64,000 bases of DNA from Ruminococcus sp. (lineage in GTDB: Bacteria; Bacillota; Clostridia; Oscillospirales; Ruminococcaceae): the NCBI GenBank assembly GCA_015066935.1, contig SVNK01000001.1, positions 260,500-324,499 on the forward strand, given 5' to 3'. Below the pieces are notes generated by a model. It saw only the letters and a list, made by a program, of their open reading frames with translations. It searched no databases and was not told where the DNA came from. Shown in pieces: positions 18,344-29,860 of the stretch. The stretch's first letter is position 1, and each line of letters begins with the position of its first letter. The translations under genes were made by a program, and so were the position numbers.

Positions 18344-20374
18344 TTATTCTTCAAACGCCGTGATGATGCGTCCGATTCTATCCTCAAGATCATCCGTAAG
18401 AACCCTGTTTTCCTCGATTTCCCCGATAATATCCTGACCGTAGCTGTTTATGTAGCTCATAAGCTCGCTTGTATATTCCTTCAGTTCATTTACGGGGATA
18501 TCGTCGAAGAAGCCGTGCTGAGCCGCATAGATCAGGATGACCTGCTGATAGTGCGGATGCGGATTGTAAAGCGGCTGTTTGAGCAGTTCCGTAAGCATAC
18601 GTCCGTGGTTAAGGAGCTTTGCCGTAGTCTCGTCAAGCTCTGACGAGAACTGCGTGAAGATTTCCATTTCCTTGAACTGTGCAAGGTCCACACGCAGATT
18701 TCCCGAAGCCTTCTTCATAGCCTTTGTCTGAGCCGCACCGCCTACACGTGATACGGAAAGTCCGTAGTTCACCGCAGGACGCAGTCCCGAATTGAAAAGC
18801 TCGCTTTCAAGGAAAATCTGACCGTCGGTTATTGAGATGACGTTTGTCGGGATATAGGCGGAGATGTCTCCTGCAAGAGTCTCTATGATAGGAAGTGCCG
18901 TAAGAGAACCGCCGCCGTGCTCGTCGTCAAGACGGCTTGAACGTTCAAGGAGTCTTGAATGGAGGTAGAAGACGTCTCCGGGGTAGGCTTCACGTCCGGG
19001 AGGTCTGTGGAGCAGAAGCGACATTGCACGGTATGCAACGGCGTGTTTTGAAAGGTCGTCGTAGATAATGAGGACGTCCCTGCCCTTTGACATGAAGTAT
19101 TCCGCAACAGCCGTTCCCGAATAGGGAGCTATGTACTGGAACGGAGCAGGTTCGCTTGCCGAAGCCGTCACGACAACGGAATACTCCATTGCACCGTGTT
19201 TTTTCAGGGTATTTACCACCTGTGCGACGGTTGACGATTTCTGTCCGATTGCAACATAAATGCAGATAACGTCCTGTCCCTTCTGATTGATTATCGTATC
19301 GAGTGCGACAGAGGTTTTACCTGTCTGGCGGTCGCCTATGATAAGCTCACGCTGACCTCTGCCTATGGGAAACATCGAATCTATTGCAAGGATTCCCGTC
19401 TGGAGGGGAACGCTTACGGGTTTTCGCTCTATAACTCCCGGAGCTTCACGCTCTATGGGGAAGTAGTCCTCGGCGTGGATGGCACCCTGTCCGTCCACGG
19501 GAGCGCCGAGAGCGTCAACCACACGTCCGAGAAGCTTGTCGCTTACGCCGATTCCCGCACGTTTTCCCGTTCTCACAACGGAAGAGCCTTCCGTTAGACC
19601 GTGGTCGTCGCCGAGAAGAACGACGCCGATTGATTTTTCTTCAATGTTCTGGACGATTCCTCTGATACCGTTTTCAAACTCAACAAGTTCGCCGTACATG
19701 ACGGAGTTCATGCCGTGAACACGTGCGATTCCGTCTCCGAGACTTGTTATGAAGCCTGTTTCGGCAGAACCCGACTTGATTTCAAAGTCCTGCACCTCGG
19801 TCTTGAGGACGGAGATGATGTCGCCTCTGCCCGAGATTGGCTTATTCGGGGTATTTTCCGAATATTCACCGGCTTTTTTGTGCAGACTCTCCTTCATTTT
19901 CCTGAGACCTGCACGATAGCTTCTGTCGTACTCTATATCGCCCGCACTGAGGATAAAACCGCCGATTATATCGGGGTCGTAGCGGTATTCAACGGCAACG
20001 TCCTCCTTGACGAACTTCTCCATGATAAACTGTCTGAGGTCTGCCTGCTGAGCCTCTGTGAGGGGCGTAACGTAGCGGACGATTGCTCTGATGCTGCCTT
20101 GTCTGTCGATAAGCAGTTCAAGGTATTCGTCGAGGATTTCGCCTATACGGTCAACGTATCTTCCCTTGACCGTACTGAGGATGAATTTTCTTATATTTTT
20201 CGGGAAAAGACGCTCAATAACGGCTCTTTTCTCGTCGAATGCGACTATCGGGTTTGCGAGGGTATCGGCAGCGTCGGGACAGGTTTCGAAGATAGTCTTT
20301 GCCTGCTGAGCGTCCTCCTGAGTAACGTCAAGACGGAGCAGTTCCTTTAAGAGTTCCTTATCGTGTTCGTTCAC
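18344..20374 (-). CDS. atpHA: ATP synthase delta-alpha fusion subunit
   Basis: This is one continuous 676-codon frame. Residues 1 to about 172 are a full delta/OSCP subunit, including the C-terminal [14 protein letters not shown] motif. After a ~15-residue hydrophilic linker, residues ~182-676 are a full alpha subunit: [10 protein letters not shown], Walker A GDRQTGKT (347-354), arginine-finger segment SVSRVG (540-545) and the helical C-terminus. The start is GTG 20374 behind GGAGGG, overlapping the atpF stop as GTGA. No stop codon lies at the junction. An in-frame ATG at codon 160 has only a weak upstream AGGAAA. F1 needs one delta but three alphas, so either three delta domains enter the complex or the chain is processed. 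The symbol is descriptive; usual genes are atpH and atpA. Confidence 0.93.
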   Translation of the reverse strand: MNEHDKELLKELLRLDVTQEDAQQAKTIFETCPDAADTLANPIVAFDEKRAVIERLFPKNIRKFILSTVKGRYVDRIGEILDEYLELLIDRQGSIRAIVRYVTPLTEAQQADLRQFIMEKFVKEDVAVEYRYDPDIIGGFILSAGDIEYDRSYRAGLRKMKESLHKKAGEYSENTPNKPISGRGDIISVLKTEVQDFEIKSGSAETGFITSLGDGIARVHGMNSVMYGELVEFENGIRGIVQNIEEKSIGVVLLGDDHGLTEGSSVVRTGKRAGIGVSDKLLGRVVDALGAPVDGQGAIHAEDYFPIEREAPGVIERKPVSVPLQTGILAIDSMFPIGRGQRELIIGDRQTGKTSVALDTIINQKGQDVICIYVAIGQKSSTVAQVVNTLKKHGAMEYSVVVTASASEPAPFQYIAPYSGTAVAEYFMSKGRDVLIIYDDLSKHAVAYRAMSLLLHRPPGREAYPGDVFYLHSRLLERSSRLDDEHGGGSLTALPIIETLAGDISAYIPTNVISITDGQIFLESELFNSGLRPAVNYGLSVSRVGGAAQTKAMKKASGNLRVDLAQFKEMEIFTQFSSELDETTAKLLNHGRMLTELLKQPLYNPHPHYQQVILIYAAQHGFFDDIPVNELKEYTSELMSYINSYGQDIIGEIEENRVLTDDLEDRIGRIITAFEE

Positions 20375-20859
20375 TTGCTTTCACCCTCCTCCGAGAGGAA
20401 TTTATCAACGATACGGCGGTTTTTCTCGTCATCGACGTTTTCGCCGATGATTTTCGAAGCCGCTTCGATAGCGAGGTCGGCAATCTCCGACTGCGCCTGA
20501 CGGAGGACTCTTTTACGCTCGTTTTCGATAGACTTGTTAGCCTCTGCAATGAGCTTATCGGCGTCCTGCTGGGAACGCTGCATGAGAACAGCTTTTTCGG
20601 CAGCGGCGTCGTCCTGAGCCTTCATGACGATACGCCGTGCTTCTTCCCTGGCATTGCTGAGGTCGTCGGTATACTGCTGTTTCAGAGCCTCGGCTTCTTC
20701 TCTGGATTTTTTTGCGGCGTCAATATCGTCCTGAATCTCACGTGTACGCTCGTCCATAAGCCTGTTTATGGGCTTGAACAGGAAGATTCTGAGCAGAATA
20801 TACAGAAGCAGAACATTGAATACCGTCCAGAATATATTCCAGAATTCAAATTTAAGCAT
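20371..20859 (-). CDS. atpF: ATP synthase b subunit
   Basis: This 162-residue peripheral stalk subunit is anchored in the membrane by one N-terminal helix (about 8-28) and followed by a long charged coiled coil rich in Glu, Lys, Arg and Ala. The C-terminal region near [19 protein letters not shown] contacts delta in known enzymes. GGAGG with a 7-base spacing supports the start. The stop overlaps the GTG start of the delta-alpha fusion. Confidence 0.95.
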   Translation of the reverse strand: MLKFEFWNIFWTVFNVLLLYILLRIFLFKPINRLMDERTREIQDDIDAAKKSREEAEALKQQYTDDLSNAREEARRIVMKAQDDAAAEKAVLMQRSQQDADKLIAEANKSIENERKRVLRQAQSEIADLAIEAASKIIGENVDDEKNRRIVDKFLSEEGESK

Positions 20860-20873
20860 TTAAAGACCTCCGA

Positions 20874-21101
20874 TTATTTTCCACCCAGCATAATGATGAT
20901 GAGAAGTGCGGTAACGAAGCCGTAAATAGCGGTAGCCTCTGCGAGAACGCATCCGAGGAGCATTGTACTTCTGATGTCTTTTTTTGCTTCGGGCTGACGT
21001 GCGATAGCTTCAGCGGCTTTTGCCGTTGCGATACCGATTCCAACGCCTGCACCTACACCTGTGAGAACTGCAATTGCAGCACCTATAGCTACTAATCCCA
21101 T
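20874..21101 (-). CDS. atpE: ATP synthase c subunit
   Basis: This 75-residue rotor-ring subunit has two hydrophobic helices joined by the polar loop ARQPEAKKD. The ion-binding carboxylate is Glu55 in helix 2 (LAEATAIYG). The glutamine that Na+-type rings carry in helix 1 is Ile22 here, and the residue after Glu55 is Ala instead of Ser, so proton coupling is the better inference. An ATG at 21116 lies upstream, but the GGAGGT between 21114 and 21109 is the Shine-Dalgarno for ATG 21101. Confidence 0.95.
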   Translation of the reverse strand: MGLVAIGAAIAVLTGVGAGVGIGIATAKAAEAIARQPEAKKDIRSTMLLGCVLAEATAIYGFVTALLIIIMLGGK

Positions 21102-21121
21102 AATAAAAACCTCCATAGAAA

Positions 21122-21808
21122 TTAATCTTCAATAGCCTCCGCCATGAAAAGCGAAGTAAGGAAAACGAAAACATACGCCTGTATTGCACCGTCGAAGATG
21201 TCGAAATAAAGACTGAACGGCACAGGCACACCTGCAGGTATGCAGATTTTGATAAGCTCCATGACTACGAATGCGCCAAGGACGTTTCCGAAAAGACGCA
21301 TACTCATCGAAAGCGGACGTGTTACAAGCTCCAGAAGATTCATCGGGAGCATTGCGGGCATCGGCTCAACAAAGCTCTTCGCCCAGCGTTTTCCGCCCTT
21401 TTCGATTACAGCCGTTACCTGTATCAGCACCGACGCCATTACTGCAAGTGCAACAGTCACGTTGATGTCCTTGGTTGGCGGTACGAAGCCGAAAATTCCG
21501 ATAATGTTTGAAAAACCTATGTAAATGAGGAATGTTTCAAGTATCGGCAGATATTTTTTTCCGTGGGGACCAATCGTGTCAAGGAAGAAATTGTTCATCC
21601 ATTTGACGGCGATTTCAAGCAGACACTGCTTTCCCTTCGGAACCTTTTTCAGATTGTGAGTGAGGATAATTGACAGAAGCACCACCACGCCTATGATTAT
21701 CCACGATACCAGACACGAATCTGGAACAGGTATTCCGCCGAAAATTGGTATCGTGAACGCAGTGTGGTTTTCAAGCTCCTCCGCAAGCTTTTCGGAGAGA
21801 TTATCCAT
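21122..21808 (-). CDS. atpB: ATP synthase a subunit
   Basis: This 228-residue Fo stator subunit provides the ion half-channels. Five to six hydrophobic segments are visible. The essential arginine is in SMSMRLFGNVLGAF, and IGFSNIIGIFGFVPPTKDINV and the C-terminal AYVFVFLTSLFMAEAIED are family-typical. It is the first gene of the operon; no atpI precedes it. Confidence 0.96.
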   Translation of the reverse strand: MDNLSEKLAEELENHTAFTIPIFGGIPVPDSCLVSWIIIGVVVLLSIILTHNLKKVPKGKQCLLEIAVKWMNNFFLDTIGPHGKKYLPILETFLIYIGFSNIIGIFGFVPPTKDINVTVALAVMASVLIQVTAVIEKGGKRWAKSFVEPMPAMLPMNLLELVTRPLSMSMRLFGNVLGAFVVMELIKICIPAGVPVPFSLYFDIFDGAIQAYVFVFLTSLFMAEAIED

Positions 21809-21849
21809 AACATCACCTTGCTTTCATAGTTTATTCCTGCATCTGCACG

Positions 21850-21876
21850 GGACGGCTTACCCGAAGTCCCGTTGAT
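21850..21876. repeat. Short palindromic repeat in the atp leader
   Basis: GGGACGGCTTACCCGAAGTCCCG is related to the GGGACGTCGGTAAGCCGTCCC unit at about 3017. It lies between the atp promoter and atpB, so it would be in the 5' leader of the atp transcript. Confidence 0.5.
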
Positions 21877-21923
21877 ACAGCATATTTCAGTTTGTTTGCG
21901 GACGGATAATATCCGCCTCTATT

Positions 21924-21952
21924 ATAATACACCAAAACCGTATTTACGTCAA
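21924..21952 (-). promoter_or_regulatory. Promoter of the atp operon
   Basis: On the minus strand, TTGACG (21952-21947) and TATTAT (21929-21924) are separated by 17 bases. The leader to atpB is about 110 bases. Confidence 0.7.
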
Positions 21953-21960
21953 GATTTTTT

Positions 21961-22290
21961 TTATTTGCCGCCGGCAAGATTTATCGCCTTGTCAAGACGT
22001 TCTATGGCACTCGTATTGAGTTTGTCGGACAGTCTGAGACGGTCAAGCTCCTTCCTGAATTCCTTAAGCTCGGAGGCAAGACTCTTCATTACCTCCTCAT
22101 GACGGATACGGTCGTCCTCAAGAGAGCAGACTCTCTTTATGAGGTCGTTCACATTTGCGGCAAGAAGCTCGTTGGCTTCGTTCTGTTTTTCACCGAACTC
22201 GGTAAGCTTTGCGGAAGCCTTGAACGTACCGATTTTCTCGTGACCGTCAAATGTACGCATTTTCTCGTTTGTAAGTTTCATATCAGACAT
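21961..22290 (-). CDS. Small coiled-coil protein, unknown
   Basis: This 109-residue soluble protein is highly charged, with a predicted long coiled coil from about residue 30 to 100 (heptads through ANVNDLIKRVCSLEDDRIRHE and LKEFRKELDRL). No family is recognised. AAAGGAG precedes the ATG. It follows rmd by about 20 bases and is probably the last gene of the glycan operon. The atp promoter starts within 10 bases of its stop codon. Confidence 0.65.
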   Translation of the reverse strand: MSDMKLTNEKMRTFDGHEKIGTFKASAKLTEFGEKQNEANELLAANVNDLIKRVCSLEDDRIRHEEVMKSLASELKEFRKELDRLRLSDKLNTSAIERLDKAINLAGGK

Positions 22291-22311
22291 TCTGTATCTC
22301 CTTTCGCACGT

Positions 22312-23250
22312 TTATTTCAGCTCGTTTCTCCAGTAACCGAGAGTATCAGCGATAGTCTGTTCTACGGAAATCTCCGCCTTCCAGCCCGTATCCTCGTAAA
22401 TCCTTGAAACATCAGGTTCAATCACGGGAATATCGGAAGCTCTCATGCGGCTCATATCGTGCTTCACCTCAATGGGTAGCATCGCAAGACTGAGTGCCGT
22501 ATCGAGGATGTACTGTATCGTCACGGCACTTCCTCGTCCGACGTTGTATGTTTTTCCGCCTGCACCCTTTTCCGCAAGGAGTCTGTAGGCACGGACTATG
22601 TCTCTCACGTCGGTGAAGTCTCTCTGTGCGGACAGATTCCCCACGCATATTTCGGGAGAACGCTCTCCCTTTTCGATTTCAGCGATTTGTTTACAGAAAT
22701 CGGAAATAACGAACATGGGAAGCTGACGTGGTCCCGAGTGATTGAACGCTCTGACGCTGATAATGTCCATTTTATAAGCCTTGGCGTAGATGTCTCCGAG
22801 CATTCCCTGACAAGCCTTTGTTGCGGCATAGACGTTGCCCGGATGCAGAGGCTCATCCTCTGTAAGCGGACACGCTTCGGGACGGATAAAGCCGTATTCC
22901 TCGCCTGAGCCTATCAGAATCAGACGTATATCCTGTTTTTCGGACTCCCTGAGCGCTTCAAGCAGATTAATCGTACCGATTACGTTGATTTCAGCCGTCA
23001 GCTGAGGCTTCTTCCACGAAAGCGAAACGGAACTTTGTGCCGCAAGATGGAAAATCACATCGGGCATGATTTCGTCGATAAGGGGACGGATGCTGTCCCT
23101 GTCGAGTATATTCAGCGTATGACCGATATATCCCTCGGCAAGAGTTTCGCCTTCAAGAGCCGTTCCGTGGACCTCCCAGCCGCAGGTGTTGAGTTCGCTT
23201 ACGAGGTATCCTCCGACAAATCCTGCACCGCCGATTACAAGTGCCTTCAT
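22312..23250 (-). CDS. rmd: GDP-6-deoxy-D-mannose reductase (GDP-D-rhamnose synthesis)
   Basis: This 312-residue short-chain dehydrogenase/epimerase has the NAD(P)-binding GGAGFVGGYL near the N-terminus, IGSGEEYG and the catalytic Tyr/Lys pair in NVYAATK. Segments such as FNHSGPRQLPMFVISDF and SAQRDFTDVRDIVRAY resemble Pseudomonas Rmd more than L-fucose synthase. The predicted reaction reduces GDP-4-keto-6-deoxymannose to GDP-D-rhamnose, using the product of gmd in the same cluster. Other NDP-sugar epimerase functions remain possible. It overlaps the upstream glycosyltransferase gene by 4 bases. Confidence 0.8.
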   Translation of the reverse strand: MKALVIGGAGFVGGYLVSELNTCGWEVHGTALEGETLAEGYIGHTLNILDRDSIRPLIDEIMPDVIFHLAAQSSVSLSWKKPQLTAEINVIGTINLLEALRESEKQDIRLILIGSGEEYGFIRPEACPLTEDEPLHPGNVYAATKACQGMLGDIYAKAYKMDIISVRAFNHSGPRQLPMFVISDFCKQIAEIEKGERSPEICVGNLSAQRDFTDVRDIVRAYRLLAEKGAGGKTYNVGRGSAVTIQYILDTALSLAMLPIEVKHDMSRMRASDIPVIEPDVSRIYEDTGWKAEISVEQTIADTLGYWRNELK

Positions 23251-24389
23251 TTCCGTACCTCCTTTTGTTTATTGCCAGCAAGTACGCTGTATAGTTTCTT
23301 TATGACGTTTTTTTCGTTGAATTCGTTCAGCACCCTCTCCGAAGCCGCTTTTCCGTATTTTTCACGGAGCAGACTGTCAGAAGCAAGGGTATTCACTGCC
23401 GACGCAAGAGCTTTTGCGTCGGATGGCGGGACTGTCAGTCCCGTTTTGCCGTGGACGCTCACGAAGGGGACTCCCGACGGAAGCGACGTGTTGATTACGG
23501 GTTTTCCGCAGACCATCGCTTCAAGCTGAACAATTCCGAAAGCCTCGCTTTTCGCTACCGAGGGCAGTACAAATATGTCGCAGTCGGCATAAGCGGCTTT
23601 GAGGTCATCGTCGGGGAGAAATCCCAGAAAATGCACCTTTTCCTCAAGATTATGCTTTTTTGCATATTCTCTGAGGGAGACTTCAAGTTCGCCCGTACCT
23701 GCGATAAAAAGCTCGCAGCCATTGATGCGTCGGAAAGCTTTCAGGAGCACGTCCACGCCCTTATAGTACACGAGCCGTCCCGTAAAGAACACCTTGACGG
23801 CGTTCTTATCCGAAAGCTTATCCGAGAGAAAGCCGCCGCCGTCGGTACGGAGGTAGTCCTCAACGGTCAGACCGTATGGAACTATGCGGCATTTTTTTCT
23901 GAAACGGGGAAGAAAGTCCGAGCCGTCTATGTGACCCTGTGTGGCGGTCAGAACAGCGTCGGCACGCTTTAACGTCCTGTTGATAAGCGGACGGAAAAAT
24001 GTCATGAGTTTTTTCTGTTTTACGATGTCGCTGTGCCACGAGAGGACGACTCTCCCTCTGAATCCGCTGAGAAGCAGCGCAGCGTCTGCAAGCGGAAACG
24101 GCAGATGAATGTGCACAACATCGGCATCCTTCGCCATTCTGCGGAATTCCGCAATAAACGAAAACGAAAGCGGACACGAAAAATATGTCCCCATACTTCC
24201 CGCACGTGTAAGGTCAACGCCGTTGATTCTCTCACGGACCGTTTTTCCTCTGCCGTCACGGCATACAAGAGTTTTCACCTTAACGCCGTCCAGTTGTCCA
24301 AGCTCCTCGGAGTACTGCTGAACGAGAGTTTCAATCCCTCCCACATGAGGGTAATATGCCTTGTTGACCTCAAGAATCCTGAGCATCAT
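23247..24389 (-). CDS. GT4-family glycosyltransferase
   Basis: This ~380-residue GT-B enzyme has the N-terminal acceptor-domain signature KAYYPHVGGIETLVQQY and the donor-domain motif PSVAKSEAFGIVQLEAMVCGKPV, with the EX7E glutamates. It is predicted to act on the cytoplasmic face, adding a sugar (possibly mannose or rhamnose from GDP donors made here) to a lipid-linked glycan. The frame is open to 24437, but AAGGAG sits 5 bases before ATG 24389, which overlaps the upstream stop as ATGA. Confidence 0.88.
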   Translation of the reverse strand: MMLRILEVNKAYYPHVGGIETLVQQYSEELGQLDGVKVKTLVCRDGRGKTVRERINGVDLTRAGSMGTYFSCPLSFSFIAEFRRMAKDADVVHIHLPFPLADAALLLSGFRGRVVLSWHSDIVKQKKLMTFFRPLINRTLKRADAVLTATQGHIDGSDFLPRFRKKCRIVPYGLTVEDYLRTDGGGFLSDKLSDKNAVKVFFTGRLVYYKGVDVLLKAFRRINGCELFIAGTGELEVSLREYAKKHNLEEKVHFLGFLPDDDLKAAYADCDIFVLPSVAKSEAFGIVQLEAMVCGKPVINTSLPSGVPFVSVHGKTGLTVPPSDAKALASAVNTLASDSLLREKYGKAASERVLNEFNEKNVIKKLYSVLAGNKQKEVRK

Positions 24390-25528
24390 ACCAGCTCCTT
24401 GTATATCTTGTGGAGAGCCTCTGCCGAGCGCTCCCATGTAAACTGTTTTGCACGTTCAAGTCCACGTCTGCTGAGTTCAAGGCGGAGTTTTTCGTCTCTG
24501 CACAGTCTGTAGAGTCCCTCCGCAATGCTTTTCGGCGAATATGCGTCGCAGATTACGGCACAGTCTCCCGTGACCTCAGGCAGTGAAGCCTCTCCCGTTG
24601 TCAGCACGGGAACTCCGCACGCCATTGCTTCAAGCGGAGGCATTCCGAAGCCCTCGTATATGGACGGGAACACAAATGCCAGTGCACCGCACATAAGAGG
24701 ATTCATGTCCTCAGAGGGGACGTATTTCGTGAAAATGACCTTGTCTTCAAGGTGAAGCTCAGTTACCTTTGCGTAAATATCGTCGCAGAGCCATCCCTTT
24801 CCGCCTGCAAGGACGAGCTTCGGAGCGTCGGGGAGCTTCTTTGCAAGGGCATTGTAGGCAAGAATGAGTCGTCCGAGGTTTTTTCTCGGCTCGATTGTCC
24901 CCACGTAGAGGAAGTAGTCGCCCTCTATGCCAAGCGAAGTCTTCACCTGAGAAATACGCTCCATGTCATCGCACGGACGGAATTTCTCCGTATCAACACC
25001 GCACGGTACAACTCTTATTTTGCCCGAATGCTGCGGAAAATATTTCAGAATCTCGGATTTTGAAAACTCCGAATCCGTTACGATTATGTCGGCACGTTTC
25101 ATGGATTTTTTCAGACCCGTATTCAGCATGAATTTAGTTCTGCCCCTGACCGTTTCGGGGAAAGCCTTGTAGACCATGTCGTGGACCGTAACGACCTTTT
25201 TTCCCGAAACAAACGGCGGTACAATATAATTGAAAAAGTGTGTCACGTCGGCTTTTTTGCCGAAGAACGCCGAATAAGGCAGGGGAAGGAAGGTCGAAGC
25301 TGCCCTGTATAGGTATCCCGAAAAGGACGAGCCGTTGAGAGTGATTGCGTCCCCTGCGAATTCCTTCACACGCTCCTCACGTGAACTCTTTCCGCTTGTG
25401 AAGAAGCTGTAGGAATAGGTGTTTTCGGGGTGGATACGAGCCATAGCGGAGGTCTGCCCGATTTCGCACCAGCCGATACCTGTGATGCGGTCATTGATAA
25501 GCGGACCTGCGTCAAATTCTATATGCAT
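24386..25528 (-). CDS. GT4-family glycosyltransferase
   Basis: This 380-residue GT-B enzyme shows VGTIEPRKNLGRLILAY at the start of the donor domain and PSIYEGFGMPPLEAMACGVPVL with the EX7E motif, typical of mannosyl- and rhamnosyltransferases such as MtfB/WbdA-like enzymes. ATG 25528 is chosen over the ORF start at 25549 because AAAGGAG is 6 bases upstream. It is translationally coupled to the next glycosyltransferase. Element E2 separates it from gmd. Confidence 0.88.
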   Translation of the reverse strand: MHIEFDAGPLINDRITGIGWCEIGQTSAMARIHPENTYSYSFFTSGKSSREERVKEFAGDAITLNGSSFSGYLYRAASTFLPLPYSAFFGKKADVTHFFNYIVPPFVSGKKVVTVHDMVYKAFPETVRGRTKFMLNTGLKKSMKRADIIVTDSEFSKSEILKYFPQHSGKIRVVPCGVDTEKFRPCDDMERISQVKTSLGIEGDYFLYVGTIEPRKNLGRLILAYNALAKKLPDAPKLVLAGGKGWLCDDIYAKVTELHLEDKVIFTKYVPSEDMNPLMCGALAFVFPSIYEGFGMPPLEAMACGVPVLTTGEASLPEVTGDCAVICDAYSPKSIAEGLYRLCRDEKLRLELSRRGLERAKQFTWERSAEALHKIYKELV

Positions 25529-25563
25529 GGAAATCTCCTTTCCAGACAAGTACGGGCGTACAT

Positions 25564-25845
25564 AAGGGGACTATCCTTACAGAAGCATTTATGTTAATTG
25601 TTGAGGAAAACCCTTTTGAAAAAGGGTTGTTCCTCAAACTCCTTTCCTAAAACTTTCAGTATGAAATTTCAGCCCTATAGTGTGCACACAGAAACATTAG
25701 AATTTCTATTTATCAGGACGTGCACACTATAAGGCTGAAATTTGTATTAAAAGTCTTTGGAAGGGGGGTCGGGGGGAGAACCTTTCTTCAGAAAGGTTTC
25801 ACCCGAGAAATAAATATAATACTTCTATATGGTTATAGTCCTTTG
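25564..25845. repeat. Palindromic three-hairpin element E2
   Basis: The plan and orientation match E1. Fixed hairpins are at about 25601-25636 and 25772-25804. The central stem is copy-specific (CCCTATAGTGTGCAC / GTGCACACTATAAGG). The outer arms (AGGGGACTAT... near 25566 and ...ATAGTCCTTT near 25835-25844) pair with each other but differ from those of other copies. It lies inside the glycan operon, after gmd and before the first GT4 gene, so it may lower expression of the distal genes. Confidence 0.87.
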
Positions 25846-25882
25846 CCCGCCCTTTTTATGCAGATAAGTGCGGTAAAGTTTG

Positions 25883-28025
<2,143 letters not shown>

Positions 28026-28029
<4 letters not shown>

Positions 28030-29417
28030 TTGTCATTCTCCTTTTTATCTGTATCCGTCATAAGTGCTGCGAGGACGCCTTCTTCCTCCTCGGCATTTGT
28101 TTTACCGGGGAAGAGCATGGTTTTCAGCGTCATGAGGATTATCTGCAGATCCATTCTGACGGAATAATTTTCTATGTACATAAGGTCCATTTTGAGCTTA
28201 TCGTATGGTGATGTGTCGTAGACTCCCGTTACCTGAGCGTATCCCGTAAGTCCTGCCTTTACTTTGAGACGGAACTCAAATTCGGGCATTTCCTTTTTAT
28301 ACTCCTCGGTAAGCTCGGGACGTTCGGGACGTGGTCCCACAACTGACATTTCACCTTTGAGTATGTTGAAAATCTGGGGGAGCTCATCGAGTCTGAATTT
28401 TCTGAGCACCTTTCCGACGGGAGTGATTCTTTCGTCCTCCTCGGAAGCAAGACGTGCAACGCCGTCCTTTTCCGCATCGACTATCATGCTTCTGAACTTG
28501 AATACGTCGAATTCTTTTCCGTCGATAGTCAGACGCTTCTGCCTGTACAGCACGGGACCGCCGTCGTGAAGCTTCACAGCGATTGCCGAAGCGAGCATCA
28601 GAGGGAGTGCGGGGACGAGTGCGATAATGCAGAAGACAATATCGAATAAGCGTTTAATGAGCCGCTGCTCGAAATCAAGACCGTAGTTGCGGCTGAGCAG
28701 CAGAGGTGTATCGAAAAGGCGTATATCGTCGGCACCTCTTATGATAATATCGGAAATTTTCGGAGTTATATACGCTCTTATTGAATTCTCGAAGCAATAT
28801 TTGAGGAAGTCGTTTCGTTGTTCGGCTGGGAGGTCGCAGATGATAACGCCTTCGTACTTCTGCATAAGCTCCTTGATTTTTTCGGTTTTTTCGTCGGCAC
28901 TAACCGACTCGCATATCATGTACTTGTCGATGCGTCTGCTCATTTTGAGCACGAGAGCCGCTGCCTGACGGCTTCCGTAGAGGATGACAAGTTTCCTCGG
29001 CGGATAAAGCAGGAAGAATATCTTTCCCGAAACAAACGTCCAGACCGCTATGAAAGCGAAGTCTGCAAGAGTCATCATGAGTATGGGAAAAACGTTCATG
29101 AAATGTCTGCCGATGAGGGAAATCAGCAGATACGCAACCGTGTTGACGCATATCATCGAAAGCGACTGGGAATACAGCATATCGGTCTTTTTCAGATAAC
29201 CGACCTTGAATCCGCCGTATGCTTTGAAAAAGAGTGCCGTAAGCAGTCCGTAGATGCCGATAAGCACCCAGTTTCCTCGTCTGTAGTAGGGCAGAACGAT
29301 TGCCTCGCTGTAGTATCTGTACCAGAAAAATGCGAAGATTCCCGTGATGACGCCCAGAAGAATTACTGCCGCACCAAAGGTTACGATTCTTTTATACAGG
29401 TCTCTTTTACTGTTCAT
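28026..29417 (-). CDS. Polyprenyl-phosphate sugar phosphotransferase (WcaJ/WbaP type)
   Basis: This 463-residue membrane enzyme has four to five N-terminal helices, a CoA-binding-like central region, one further helix (about 265-290) and a C-terminal bacterial sugar transferase domain with KRLFDIVFC, FKFRSMIVDAE, LRKFRLDELPQIFNILKG and VGPRPERPE. It transfers a sugar-1-phosphate to undecaprenyl phosphate, the first step of a lipid-linked surface glycan. The sugar is not determinable. It is the first gene of the glycan operon. Confidence 0.93.
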
Positions 29418-29501
29418 AATTTTTGTGGGAACCGTTCAGAGGAACAGCTCCGTTGTACTCCTTTTTGGTATTTGTCATACCATATTTCTCCACAATACAA
29501 T

Positions 29502-29530
29502 ATTATAACAAAACATCGCTGCAATGTCAA
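29502..29530 (-). promoter_or_regulatory. Promoter of the glycan operon
   Basis: On the minus strand, TTGACA (29530-29525) and TATAAT (29507-29502), both perfect consensus, are separated by 17 bases. The leader to the start codon is about 80 bases. Confidence 0.85.
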
Positions 29531-29613
29531 GTAAACGGCGGTTCTTTTCACAGACTTTTCAGTAACTGTCCGACATTTTCCGCAAAGACTCCCTTTGCTT
29601 ATGACGGGTTAAT

Positions 29614-29736
29614 GCGGCAGTGCAGCGACGCCCGAACGGGCGTCGGACGGCGTCCGCAGGGAGAGTGTGCAGAAACGTCGAAAAAAACGCAGCGGACGCC
29701 TCGGACTGATGTAAACATCAGTCCCTGCACTGACGC
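29614..29736. repeat. Three-hairpin (cloverleaf-like) intergenic element
   Basis: An outer stem (29614-29625 with 29725-29736, one mismatch) encloses three hairpins: GACGCCCG / CGGGCGTC (29627-29644), GGCGTCCGC / GCGGACGCC (29649-29657 with 29692-29700) and GGACTGATGT / ACATCAGTCC (29703-29724). It has no sequence similarity to E1-E5 but the same branching. It lies between the divergent start regions of the glycan promoter and the SleB terminator. Confidence 0.75.
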
Positions 29737-29743
29737 AACAAAA

Positions 29744-29783
29744 AACGAAACCCGAACTTGTGCGTTCGGGTCTCGTTATATAA
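29744..29783 (-). terminator. Terminator after the SleB-like gene
   Basis: A 14-bp stem with one mismatch (29744-29757 with 29764-29777) is followed on the minus strand by a T-run. It lies about 80 bases past the stop codon at 29861. Confidence 0.75.
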
Positions 29784-29860
29784 AATAGTATTTAATAGTG
29801 TTCAGTGAATCAATTTATTTCCGTCGTGAAACTGTACGCTTCTCCGACGTATTTCATCAA

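Noticed and set aside
29423-29788. A 121-codon plus-strand frame between the glycan operon and the SleB-like gene
   Set aside because: It starts within the leader of the divergent glycan operon, runs through a promoter, a cloverleaf element and a terminator, and shows no family features.
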